From: Planctomycetota bacterium
GTDB taxonomy: Bacteria > Planctomycetota > Phycisphaerae > Phycisphaerales > SM1A02
Assembly: GCA_026386795.1 (NCBI GenBank)
Contig: JAPLMU010000138.1
Location: 18,575 to 82,574 of the forward strand
Direction of reading: 5' to 3'
DNA: 64,000 nt
Shown: one piece after another, positions 56,568-64,000 of the stretch
Layout of the letters: each line of letters starts with the position of its first letter
How positions within the stretch are numbered: the stretch's first letter is position 1
Notes under the pieces: model-generated
Databases searched by the model: none
What the model was told of the DNA's origin: nothing
What the model saw: the letters and a program-made list of their open reading frames with translations, nothing else
Translations under genes and position numbers: made by a program

Positions 56568-59063
56568 TCATGAGCGAGCCTTGCCACCAGCCTCCGGCGC
56601 CGCTGGGCGCTGTGCGGGCGCAGTTGCCGGTGCGGAAGCTGGCGCCTTTTCCGCCTGTCCAAGCGCCCGACCCTGAAGCAGGAGCACGGCCATCTCGACT
56701 TGAGGATCAATGCCCTTCATCACAAGTTCCGCGGGGTCACGGGGTTCCTTGACCTTCTTCTCCACCACCTTGCCGTTCGAGGCTGGCTCGTCGCTCGGCG
56801 TCTTGGACGAACCGGGAACCTCAACCATGCCGTCGGCTGCCTCTTCCGGAACATCGTCCGCCGATGCGCGGATCTTGTTGATCTCGTCAATCTGATCAGG
56901 TGACAACTTCACCACGTAGTCCGGCACAACTCCCCAGTCGTCAGACCCGGGCTTCTTGTGAACCAAGCGGCCCTTGGTCTCGCCCGGCTTTGGTGGCAAC
57001 AGATAGTGCTGAACCGTGTACTTCACATTGGCCTTGGCTTCTGCGCCGCGACCGTCAATGTCATGCACTTCCTGCACGCTGCCCTTGCCGAAGCTGCGCT
57101 CACCGATGACCACCGCCACATCATGGGCCTCAAGCGCGCCAGAGACAATCTCACTCGCGCTCGCACTGCCCTCATTGATCAGGACCACGGTCGGCACATC
57201 AGCAAGCGGTGCACGCTGCCGCTGAGCGGTGAATGCATACAACTCCTGACCGTTGCGATCCTCAACACTCACGATGCGGCCGCTTCGTAGAAATGCATTG
57301 ACGAACGAGACGGCGCTTTGCAGCAGCCCGCCTGGATTGCCGCGCAGGTCCAAGATGAGACCAGTGATATCGCGCTGTGCAGACATCTCGCGCATCGACT
57401 TCAGGAAGTCGGTGAATGTGTCCTCATTGAATCCGGTCAGGCGGATATAGCCGATTCCGTCCTCGGGATCGACATACCAATCCCATTGCGGTTCAAAGCG
57501 CTCGTTGTATCCAGTCTTTTTCCAGCCTTGCACCGAGTACATCTTGATGCGCTCGCGGGTAAGTGGGTACTCAATCGGCTTCGCCTCGCCCTCGCGAGTG
57601 ATTCCGAGAGTCACTGGAGTCCCTGCGGGTCCGGTGATCGTGTCAACTGCCTTGTCGAGCGGCCAGTCAGCGGTGCTCATGCCGTTCACCGAGGTGATCT
57701 TGTCCTGCGGCTTAATACCAGCGCGCTTTGAAGGGCTGCCGTCAAGCGGATTGATGATGACAATCTCGCGCTTCTCATTGTGGCGAATCAGAATTCCAAC
57801 ACCAACGAAGTTTCCTTTGATCGCCTGACTGAAGCGACGCATCCGGTCTGGCCAAACGATCTCTGTGTAGGGATCCTCGAAGTCATGAGTCATGGTTGCC
57901 ATGGCGCCATTGCCGAACTCACGAACAATCACTTCCACTGGCAGCTTGACGGTGGCGTCGTTCGCCGCACGCAAAGCAGCGAATACTTTATTGAAGGTCT
58001 TCGCGTCCACTTCTTCGGGACGCATTGCAGCAACCGCCGTCGACTGATCTGAAACTGCGTGGCCGAATGCACCAACGAGTGTTGCATCGCCGAGCGTCGG
58101 GAACTTCTCCTTCAGAGCAGGAGTTGTAGACAACTGATGCACCATGGAAAGTCCGCCCTCAACCAGCGGCTTCCAACCGACATTCTCCAGGTGCTGTGAG
58201 GCGATCTGCGTCAACGCCTCAGCAAGGATGCGCTCATTGATTCCTTCGATTGTCTGCTTCCAATCGTCATCGCCCTTCTCATTGAAAGCTGCAAATGGCT
58301 CCTTGCGATCTTTCTCGTCGAGGCGCTCGTACTGCTTCTTGCGCAGGTCGTACCAGGCATGAGGCGCATACTCAAGCACCAACATCACGCGGCGGCTGAC
58401 ATCGGTCTCAAGCGCGTCGTCGTACTTCTGGAACTCTGCCTTCTGCGTGGAACCTTCATAGAGCGAACGAACGCGATTGAGAAGTTCTTCTGCGTAGAGC
58501 CAGTCACCAATGGCGCGCGCTTCCGCGATCTTTGTATCAGCGAGCGCAATGGCCGCCTTGACGCCTGGTGATGCCAAGTCGACCTTCCAATCGGTGGAAA
58601 GAAACTTCAGGTAAGCGGCACCAATGAGAGCCTTGGTTGCATTGCCGGCAGCGACCGCATCGGTCATCTCCTTTGCCTTTTCAATGCGCTGCTCAGCCAC
58701 CTTCTTTGCGGTTGCGATCACATGTTCATCACGGCGCGTCACCGACTGACGAAGACGCTTGGCTGTATCACTGCTCGCATCGGCGGGCACATGTTCAAGC
58801 AGCAGGTCCACTTGGTTGTGGTTTCCCGTGCGCGCGGCGTCCCACAATTGCTCGCTCCATGGCGCTGCGGCAGTCGGCGGAGCCGAGGGCGCGGCGGGCG
58901 GAGTTTGCGCCGCCGGCGTCGACACGGGAGCGGTCGGACGGGATGGCGCCGCCGCTGGCGTTGCCTGAATGAGGGTTGCGAAAGCGGAAGCACCCAAGCA
59001 ACACGCCGCGACTGCCGCGACAGCGGAATTGCGGCGTGAACGGTCGGCGATTGGACGGGGCAT
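56568..59063 (-). CDS. S41 family C-terminal processing peptidase with PDZ domain
   Basis: GVGILIRHNEKREIVIINPLDGSPSKRAGIKPQDKI PDZ; GLILDLRGNPGGLLQSAV; VVLINEGSASASEIVSGAL; GERSFGKGSVQ. Confidence 0.93.
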   Translation of the reverse strand: MPRPIADRSRRNSAVAAVAACCLGASAFATLIQATPAAAPSRPTAPVSTPAAQTPPAAPSAPPTAAAPWSEQLWDAARTGNHNQVDLLLEHVPADASSDTAKRLRQSVTRRDEHVIATAKKVAEQRIEKAKEMTDAVAAGNATKALIGAAYLKFLSTDWKVDLASPGVKAAIALADTKIAEARAIGDWLYAEELLNRVRSLYEGSTQKAEFQKYDDALETDVSRRVMLVLEYAPHAWYDLRKKQYERLDEKDRKEPFAAFNEKGDDDWKQTIEGINERILAEALTQIASQHLENVGWKPLVEGGLSMVHQLSTTPALKEKFPTLGDATLVGAFGHAVSDQSTAVAAMRPEEVDAKTFNKVFAALRAANDATVKLPVEVIVREFGNGAMATMTHDFEDPYTEIVWPDRMRRFSQAIKGNFVGVGILIRHNEKREIVIINPLDGSPSKRAGIKPQDKITSVNGMSTADWPLDKAVDTITGPAGTPVTLGITREGEAKPIEYPLTRERIKMYSVQGWKKTGYNERFEPQWDWYVDPEDGIGYIRLTGFNEDTFTDFLKSMREMSAQRDITGLILDLRGNPGGLLQSAVSFVNAFLRSGRIVSVEDRNGQELYAFTAQRQRAPLADVPTVVLINEGSASASEIVSGALEAHDVAVVIGERSFGKGSVQEVHDIDGRGAEAKANVKYTVQHYLLPPKPGETKGRLVHKKPGSDDWGVVPDYVVKLSPDQIDEINKIRASADDVPEEAADGMVEVPGSSKTPSDEPASNGKVVEKKVKEPRDPAELVMKGIDPQVEMAVLLLQGRALGQAEKAPASAPATAPAQRPAAPEAGGKARS

Positions 59064-59215
59064 GGTGAGGTCTCCGATGAACATGAAGTCTGTGTCTTAT
59101 ACTTCGCCACAGTACGCCGTGTTCACAGTGAAATTCCTGACCGATTTCAAGAGAACTTCCAATTCCTAGTGCACCTGATCCCGCCCCCCGCCTGAAGCGC
59201 CCTGCCATCGCAGGC

Positions 59216-60097
59216 GTGGCGAGCGATTTGCCATGCCGGGGGTGCGGCTACAACCTGCGCGGCACCGCGCAGAGCGCCAACTGCCCGGAATGCGGGCTGC
59301 CGGTGCGGGACACGCTCGAAGGGGTGGCGATCGAGGAAAGTCGGCGCGATGCGGCCGCGGAGTCGCTTCGCTCGTACTCGAAGGCGTTCCTCTTTGGAGC
59401 ACCATTAGGGCTCTTTATGGTTTCGTGCGTCGGTCCGCCGCTCGCTCTGCTTGCGCTACTCGGCAGCGTTCAGCGGCTCCTTGCCCTTCGAAATGCTGAG
59501 AAATCACTCCCGGCCAAGGTGACCAGCTCCGCGGCACAGGAGTTTGTGCGTGCCCGCACCCTGCTCTTTGTTGAGTTGGGCATGGGCGTGGTTGCTCTCA
59601 TATTTCTGAATTTCGGACTCGCGTCCGCGATTGGACCCACGCTCGACGGCGTCATTCGCCTTGCTATCGGCGGTCTTTGGTTCGGCGTCATGGCGCTCGG
59701 ACTGATTGCCGGCTCGATAGTGATTGATGCCGTCATCGCCCGCATGGCTCTGGAAGTCGAGCGACCCAAGTACCTGATGCCACTGATCTTCACAGCCGTG
59801 GGCGTGGTGATGTTTGCAGAAATAGTGACCGCAGCGGACGCGCCGACGGCCATCGTCATCTTGCTACGCGTTGCGGGGGCTGCAACATGGGGTGCCGCGA
59901 GTGGATTGCTTGCATATCAAGGAGCATGCGCGGGCGATGCTCTTGCAGCGCCGCCGCTGAAGCGAACGTTGACGGCACCGAGCGATAGCCCAACCGAAGA
60001 TGCGGTGGTGGACCCACGGCGCGTCGCGGCGCAACGCGCAGCGCAACGCGCAGCGCAACGCGCGAATGACGATGATTCGCCCATTCCGCTCGATTGA
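59216..60097 (+). CDS. Zinc-ribbon membrane protein
   Basis: CRGCGYNLRGTAQSANCPECGLPV then hydrophobic segments; GTG start. Confidence 0.75.
   Translation: MASDLPCRGCGYNLRGTAQSANCPECGLPVRDTLEGVAIEESRRDAAAESLRSYSKAFLFGAPLGLFMVSCVGPPLALLALLGSVQRLLALRNAEKSLPAKVTSSAAQEFVRARTLLFVELGMGVVALIFLNFGLASAIGPTLDGVIRLAIGGLWFGVMALGLIAGSIVIDAVIARMALEVERPKYLMPLIFTAVGVVMFAEIVTAADAPTAIVILLRVAGAATWGAASGLLAYQGACAGDALAAPPLKRTLTAPSDSPTEDAVVDPRRVAAQRAAQRAAQRANDDDSPIPLD
60029..60064 (+). repeat. 12-bp tandem repeat x3 (gcgcaacgcgca) encoding an Ala-Gln-Arg-rich tail
   Basis: Direct reading; encodes AQRAAQRAAQRA. Confidence 0.95.
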
Positions 60098-60121
60098 GAG
60101 AAGCCGTGAGTGTGTGGTCGC

Positions 60122-61645
60122 TCAAGCGGCGCCGAATGCGCGCTCTGCCAAATCAATCGCGCGCCCAAGACCTGCGCACTTGGCGATCGTCTCCTCAAAC
60201 TCTGAGGCAGGCACCGAATCCAATACCACTCCAGCGCCCGCCTGTAAGTGCACATCCCATGACGCGCCGTTCACATGTCCGGCCGTAGGAATCACCATGG
60301 TTCGCAGAGCGAGTGCGATGTCCATATCGCCGTTCCAACCAACTGCGCCAATACCGCCTGAATACGGCCCACGACGCACCGGTTCCAGTTCATCAATGAT
60401 CTGAATGGCGCGAACCTTCGGCGCGCCGCTCACCGTGCCCACGGGAAGCGTGGCGCGCAATGCGTCCCAGCAATCGAGATCCGCGCGCAGCTCGCCGGTG
60501 ACCGTTGAACTGATGTGCATGACATGGCTGTAACGCTCAACCTCCATGCAGCGATCCACGCGGACGGTGCCCTGCAAACACACGCGACCAACATCATTGC
60601 GCCCAAGGTCAACAAGCATCACGTGTTCGGCGCGTTCCTTCTCATCGGCAAGCAATTCCACTTCGAGCGCGCGATCCTCTGCCTCTGTGCTGCCCCGGCG
60701 CCGCGTGCCTGCGAGCGGGCGATTGACAACCGTGCGACCGCGAACACGACAGAGGATTTCGGGGCTCGACGCCACCAATATGCATCCTTCTGCCTGTAAA
60801 TAGATCTGGTATGGACTTGGGTTCACCACACGCAGCGCGCGATAAATATCAAACGGATCTGCCGCAGTGCTGCGATCTTGGCGTCGACTGAGAACCACCT
60901 GAAATACATCCCCAGCGCGGATCAATTCCTGCGCACGTCGCACCGCATCTTCAAATTCCGCGCGTGTCATGGAAGCGCGTTCGCCAGGGACGGGTCGCGC
61001 AGCAATATCAAGGTCAACGGCACCTGGCGCCAGTGGCGGCGCGCCGGCAAGCAGTCGCGCGCAGAATGCCTCAAGTGCAACACGACCATGCGCAAGCGCA
61101 CTGGCCTGATCGGGGTGCTCATCCGCCGGAACGGAAATCACCGCATGCACCACCTTGGCAACATGATCAAAGACGGCAACTTCGCGATACATGCCGAAAT
61201 GCATATCAGGAAGATTTCGATCATCGCGCGGCGCATCAGCAAATGGCAGCTTCCCTGGCTCAAGCCAGCGAACTGCATCGAATGCGCAGAATCCAACCCA
61301 TCCACCGTGGAATGCGTCGGGCATGGCATCGATGGCGTGCGGTGTAAAGCGCGCACCGAGCAGTCGAACTGTTTCAAGAGGATTCGCGGCAGTACTGACC
61401 TCTTCGGTGCCGCGTGAACGATCTCGCACCGTGACAGAATTCCCGCGCGCAAGCACTTCCAGAATCGGCTGCGCACCCAACATCGACCACCGTCCAACCG
61501 ATGATCCGTTCTCCACGCTTTCAAAGAGAAAGCTCGGAGCGGCCCGATCGTCAGCGGAAACAAGCCGTCGATATGCCAACACCGGCGTGAGCTGATCGCT
61601 CATCAGGCGTCGCGAAATAAGGAACATGGGAACCGATGCGGTCAT
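60122..61645 (-). CDS. trpE: Anthranilate synthase component I
   Basis: DVFQVVLSRRQDRSTAADPFDIYRALRVVNPSPYQIYLQ; LPVGTVSGAPKVRAIQIIDELEPVRRGPYSGGIG. Confidence 0.92.
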   Translation of the reverse strand: MTASVPMFLISRRLMSDQLTPVLAYRRLVSADDRAAPSFLFESVENGSSVGRWSMLGAQPILEVLARGNSVTVRDRSRGTEEVSTAANPLETVRLLGARFTPHAIDAMPDAFHGGWVGFCAFDAVRWLEPGKLPFADAPRDDRNLPDMHFGMYREVAVFDHVAKVVHAVISVPADEHPDQASALAHGRVALEAFCARLLAGAPPLAPGAVDLDIAARPVPGERASMTRAEFEDAVRRAQELIRAGDVFQVVLSRRQDRSTAADPFDIYRALRVVNPSPYQIYLQAEGCILVASSPEILCRVRGRTVVNRPLAGTRRRGSTEAEDRALEVELLADEKERAEHVMLVDLGRNDVGRVCLQGTVRVDRCMEVERYSHVMHISSTVTGELRADLDCWDALRATLPVGTVSGAPKVRAIQIIDELEPVRRGPYSGGIGAVGWNGDMDIALALRTMVIPTAGHVNGASWDVHLQAGAGVVLDSVPASEFEETIAKCAGLGRAIDLAERAFGAA

Positions 61646-62148
61646 TGCGCGGTGGAGCCTAGTCGCGCGCCGGTGAATCGACGCGCAGCACATGCGGCGA
61701 TCGCGATGGCATCGGCAACGTCCGGCGGCTCGGGGAGCGTGCGCAGCGAGAATTGCTGCATGACAGCACGCTGCATCTGTTCCTTGCTTGCCTGCCCGCG
61801 GCCGGTCAGGGCCTTCTTGATCTCAGCGGGCGCAAATTCGTCAATCGGCAGGTCGCGCAGCGCGGCGGCAAGCAACACCACTCCGCGGCCGTGCCCCATC
61901 ACGACGGCCGTACTGACATGCGCGCTGTGCACAAACACTTCTTCCACCGCCATGCGCGCGGGATTCAGTTCATCGATGAGCGCTCCAAGTTCCTCGTGCA
62001 AAGCCCGAAGCCGTGCAGGAATCGAATCCTTGGCATTGAGGCGCACAACACCCGCCTCGATAAGCGCTGGTTCCGGCGTGCCCGGTCGAAGTTCCACGCA
62101 CGCATAGCCGGTGATTCGCAGGCCGGGATCGATGCCAAGGAATCTCAT
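61642..62148 (-). CDS. ruvC: Crossover junction endodeoxyribonuclease RuvC
   Basis: MRFLGIDPGLRITGYACVE; AVEEVFV; PAEIKKALTGRGQASKEQMQRAV; PEPPDVADAIAIA. Confidence 0.95.
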   Translation of the reverse strand: MRFLGIDPGLRITGYACVELRPGTPEPALIEAGVVRLNAKDSIPARLRALHEELGALIDELNPARMAVEEVFVHSAHVSTAVVMGHGRGVVLLAAALRDLPIDEFAPAEIKKALTGRGQASKEQMQRAVMQQFSLRTLPEPPDVADAIAIAACAARRFTGARLGSTAQ

Positions 62149-62975
62149 GGCGTGCCACCTGCTGGCGTTGCCGGCGCCACCTCATGCCCCCGACGAATCA
62201 CAAGCTCGACGCGGGTTCCTGGTTCCGGCATCCGTTCACTATTCGCCTGCCACTCGGGCGCGTCGACCTCCGCCTGATCAGAAATGACTGATGTGCACGC
62301 GATCGTCTCGTCGCCGAAGGTCACGATGCCCACGACGCTGCCAGTTCGATCTGCCAAGTAGTACTCGCCGGGTCCCATGCTCTTCGTATTCGATCGTACG
62401 CGCGAGCCTGCGAAGACCCATGGATGACCGGGGAACGAATGCCCGTTTACTGGATCATGGATCCACGACGAGAGCGGCACATCACCGGCACTCGTGCGCA
62501 CCCACAATTCGAGCGGCGCGCCGGTGGGTGCGATGCGCTGCACCGCTGAAGATCCATCGGGCGCCGCGCGCCACTCGCCGGGCGCACCCGGTTGGAGTCC
62601 AAGCAGGAGCAGCGCCGCATGAATCCTGCTTGGCGCAACGGTCACAGCCAAGAGCGATTCGTGCTCGCGCGTTCCGGCCTTGCAGACGGCCTGTTCAAGC
62701 CAGCCCCGATCTGCGGCAACCTCGGCTTCCACGCGGACTTCGCCGGCAGAGCGATCGACAACGATGCCCGTGCCGAATTCTATGAGTGGCAGTGGCGACT
62801 GCGGCGCGGGTGCCGGCACCGACGTCCCTGGGTGCGAGGTGCATGAAAGCGCCGCGCCGCTCACCGTCACAAGTAACAGGATCTGCCCAGCACGCCGCGC
62901 GACATACGCCACATGCTGCAAACGGGCAGCGATTGCTGACGGCGGCGTGAGTTTGACCCGGAGGGGCGCATTCAT
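62145..62975 (-). CDS. YdjY-domain lipoprotein-like protein
   Basis: VVDRSAGEVRVEAEVAADRGWLEQAVCKAGTREHESLLAVTVAPSRIHAALLLLG. Confidence 0.75.
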   Translation of the reverse strand: MNAPLRVKLTPPSAIAARLQHVAYVARRAGQILLLVTVSGAALSCTSHPGTSVPAPAPQSPLPLIEFGTGIVVDRSAGEVRVEAEVAADRGWLEQAVCKAGTREHESLLAVTVAPSRIHAALLLLGLQPGAPGEWRAAPDGSSAVQRIAPTGAPLELWVRTSAGDVPLSSWIHDPVNGHSFPGHPWVFAGSRVRSNTKSMGPGEYYLADRTGSVVGIVTFGDETIACTSVISDQAEVDAPEWQANSERMPEPGTRVELVIRRGHEVAPATPAGGTP

Positions 62976-63005
62976 TGCACTTCATTCATCGGCGCGGGGC
63001 AGCCT

Positions 63006-63045
63006 AGAGATCTAGCCTGGGAAATGGAGATCTAGCCCTGGAAAT
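63006..63045. repeat. About 20-bp imperfect direct repeat x2 (gagatctagccctggaaatg)
   Basis: gagatctagcctgggaaatg followed by gagatctagccctggaaatg. Confidence 0.9.
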
Positions 63046-63164
63046 GAAAAAGGCCCAGCGGAGACAAGCTCACGCCGAGCCCTTCCGGGGGCTGACTAAG
63101 TTGCAATAGTATACAAAGGTATCGCGTTGAGGCAAACTCGTTGCAGCACTGATATGAGTTATTT

Positions 63165-64000
63165 ATGGAAAAAACTTGGTCGACATTGATCGCACTGCGA
63201 CGCACGGTTCGGATCGGCATTCCGATGTCGAAGGCCTCGATTACGGGGGAATTTCCGCCCCTTGAGCTATCACGGAATGGATTCGCAGGAATACCACCAT
63301 CTGATGGATTCACTGCACACCATGAAGTGACGGTGGAGTGCACTGGCGTTCCAAGCCCCCAAACTGGCTATCTGATCGGCATTCAGGAAATCGATGCGAT
63401 CGTCCGCACCCATCTTGCGCCGCTCTTGAAATCGTTTTTTCACGCCGAAAAACCCCCTGAACCGCGCAACGCCATCATCCAATTGGGTCAGGTGCTGGAG
63501 TTGCACCTTCCCCCGGGAATCCGCCTCTCTACCCTGCGATGGTCCCCCGGTCCGTTCATCAACCTTCTCTGGAACACTTCCATGCGCGAGCAAGCCATCG
63601 TCACCGAGCACTTTGAATTTAGCGCCGCACACCGCCTGCATTGCCCGGAACTTTCCGCCGATGAGAACCGTCGCACCTTCGGCAAATGCAATCACCCCAG
63701 TGGGCATGGTCACAACTATCGACTGGCGGTCGCTGTTCGCGTGCGGACTGGGCCGGGAGCACCGATCCTGAGTACCGGTGCCCTTGAGGGGATTGTCAGC
63801 CGGACGGTCTTGGATCGATTTGACCATCGCCACCTCAATGTGGATTGCCCCGAATTTGTGACACTCAACCCGTCTGTGGAGAACATCGCCCGCGTCTGCC
63901 ACGGCCTTCTTGAACATGAGATCGCCGCCGTTGGTGCGGCGCTCGACCATGTCACAGTGTGGGAGACCGAAAAGACCTCGGCAACCTATCCGGCGACTGC
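63165..64000 (+). CDS. 6-pyruvoyl-tetrahydropterin synthase/QueD-like protein, two domains (3' truncated)
   Basis: Open frame from ATG 63165 to window end; REQAIVTEHFEFSAAHRLHCPELS...FGKCNHPSGHGHNYRLAVAVR; FDHRHLNVDCPEF; VTVWET. Absent from ORF track because it runs off the end. Confidence 0.88.
   Translation, partial: MEKTWSTLIALRRTVRIGIPMSKASITGEFPPLELSRNGFAGIPPSDGFTAHHEVTVECTGVPSPQTGYLIGIQEIDAIVRTHLAPLLKSFFHAEKPPEPRNAIIQLGQVLELHLPPGIRLSTLRWSPGPFINLLWNTSMREQAIVTEHFEFSAAHRLHCPELSADENRRTFGKCNHPSGHGHNYRLAVAVRVRTGPGAPILSTGALEGIVSRTVLDRFDHRHLNVDCPEFVTLNPSVENIARVCHGLLEHEIAAVGAALDHVTVWETEKTSATYPAT

Noticed and set aside
1-64000. Mobile elements, CRISPR arrays, tRNA or rRNA
   Set aside because: No transposase motifs, terminal inverted repeats, spaced direct repeats or tRNA/rRNA signatures recognised; a tRNAscan or Infernal run would be decisive

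Overview
Window from a high-GC bacterial chromosome that looks planctomycete-like (probably Phycisphaerae), judged from dockerin-tagged surface proteins, YdjY and zinc-ribbon proteins and a pseudopilin-type domain. I saw no tRNA, rRNA, CRISPR or IS element. Main blocks: (i) 1-14.5 kb, part of an aryl-polyene/xanthomonadin-like pigment cluster: ACP, dehydratase, adenylation-methyltransferase fusion, flavin halogenase-like enzyme, chorismatase, fused ketosynthase-CLF-like protein, ABC permease, LpxL-type acyltransferase, methyltransferase-ABC ATPase fusion, aminotransferase, GT2, PlsC; then hpnH. (ii) 15.9-19.6 kb: ECF sigma and pseudopilin-like membrane partner, rpmI-rplT, csrA/fliW. (iii) 19.7-34.5 kb: membrane glycosyltransferase-like protein, PpiC, two LptF/G permeases, NtrC-type regulator, murC-murB-ddl plus an FtsQ-like protein, greA, cardiolipin synthase. 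(iv) 34.5-50.2 kb: redox and surface region with CRTAC1/FG-GAP propellers, TPR proteins, a di-heme oxidoreductase with dockerin, and a membrane-anchored pentaheme cytochrome. (v) 50.2-64 kb: ferredoxin, rlmN, PDH operon, C-terminal protease, trpE, ruvC, PTPS. Strongest candidates for undescribed biology are the unusual aryl-polyene-like cluster with several domain fusions and the pentaheme cytochrome/beta-propeller operon. All calls come from reading motifs in the translations; no database search was run.
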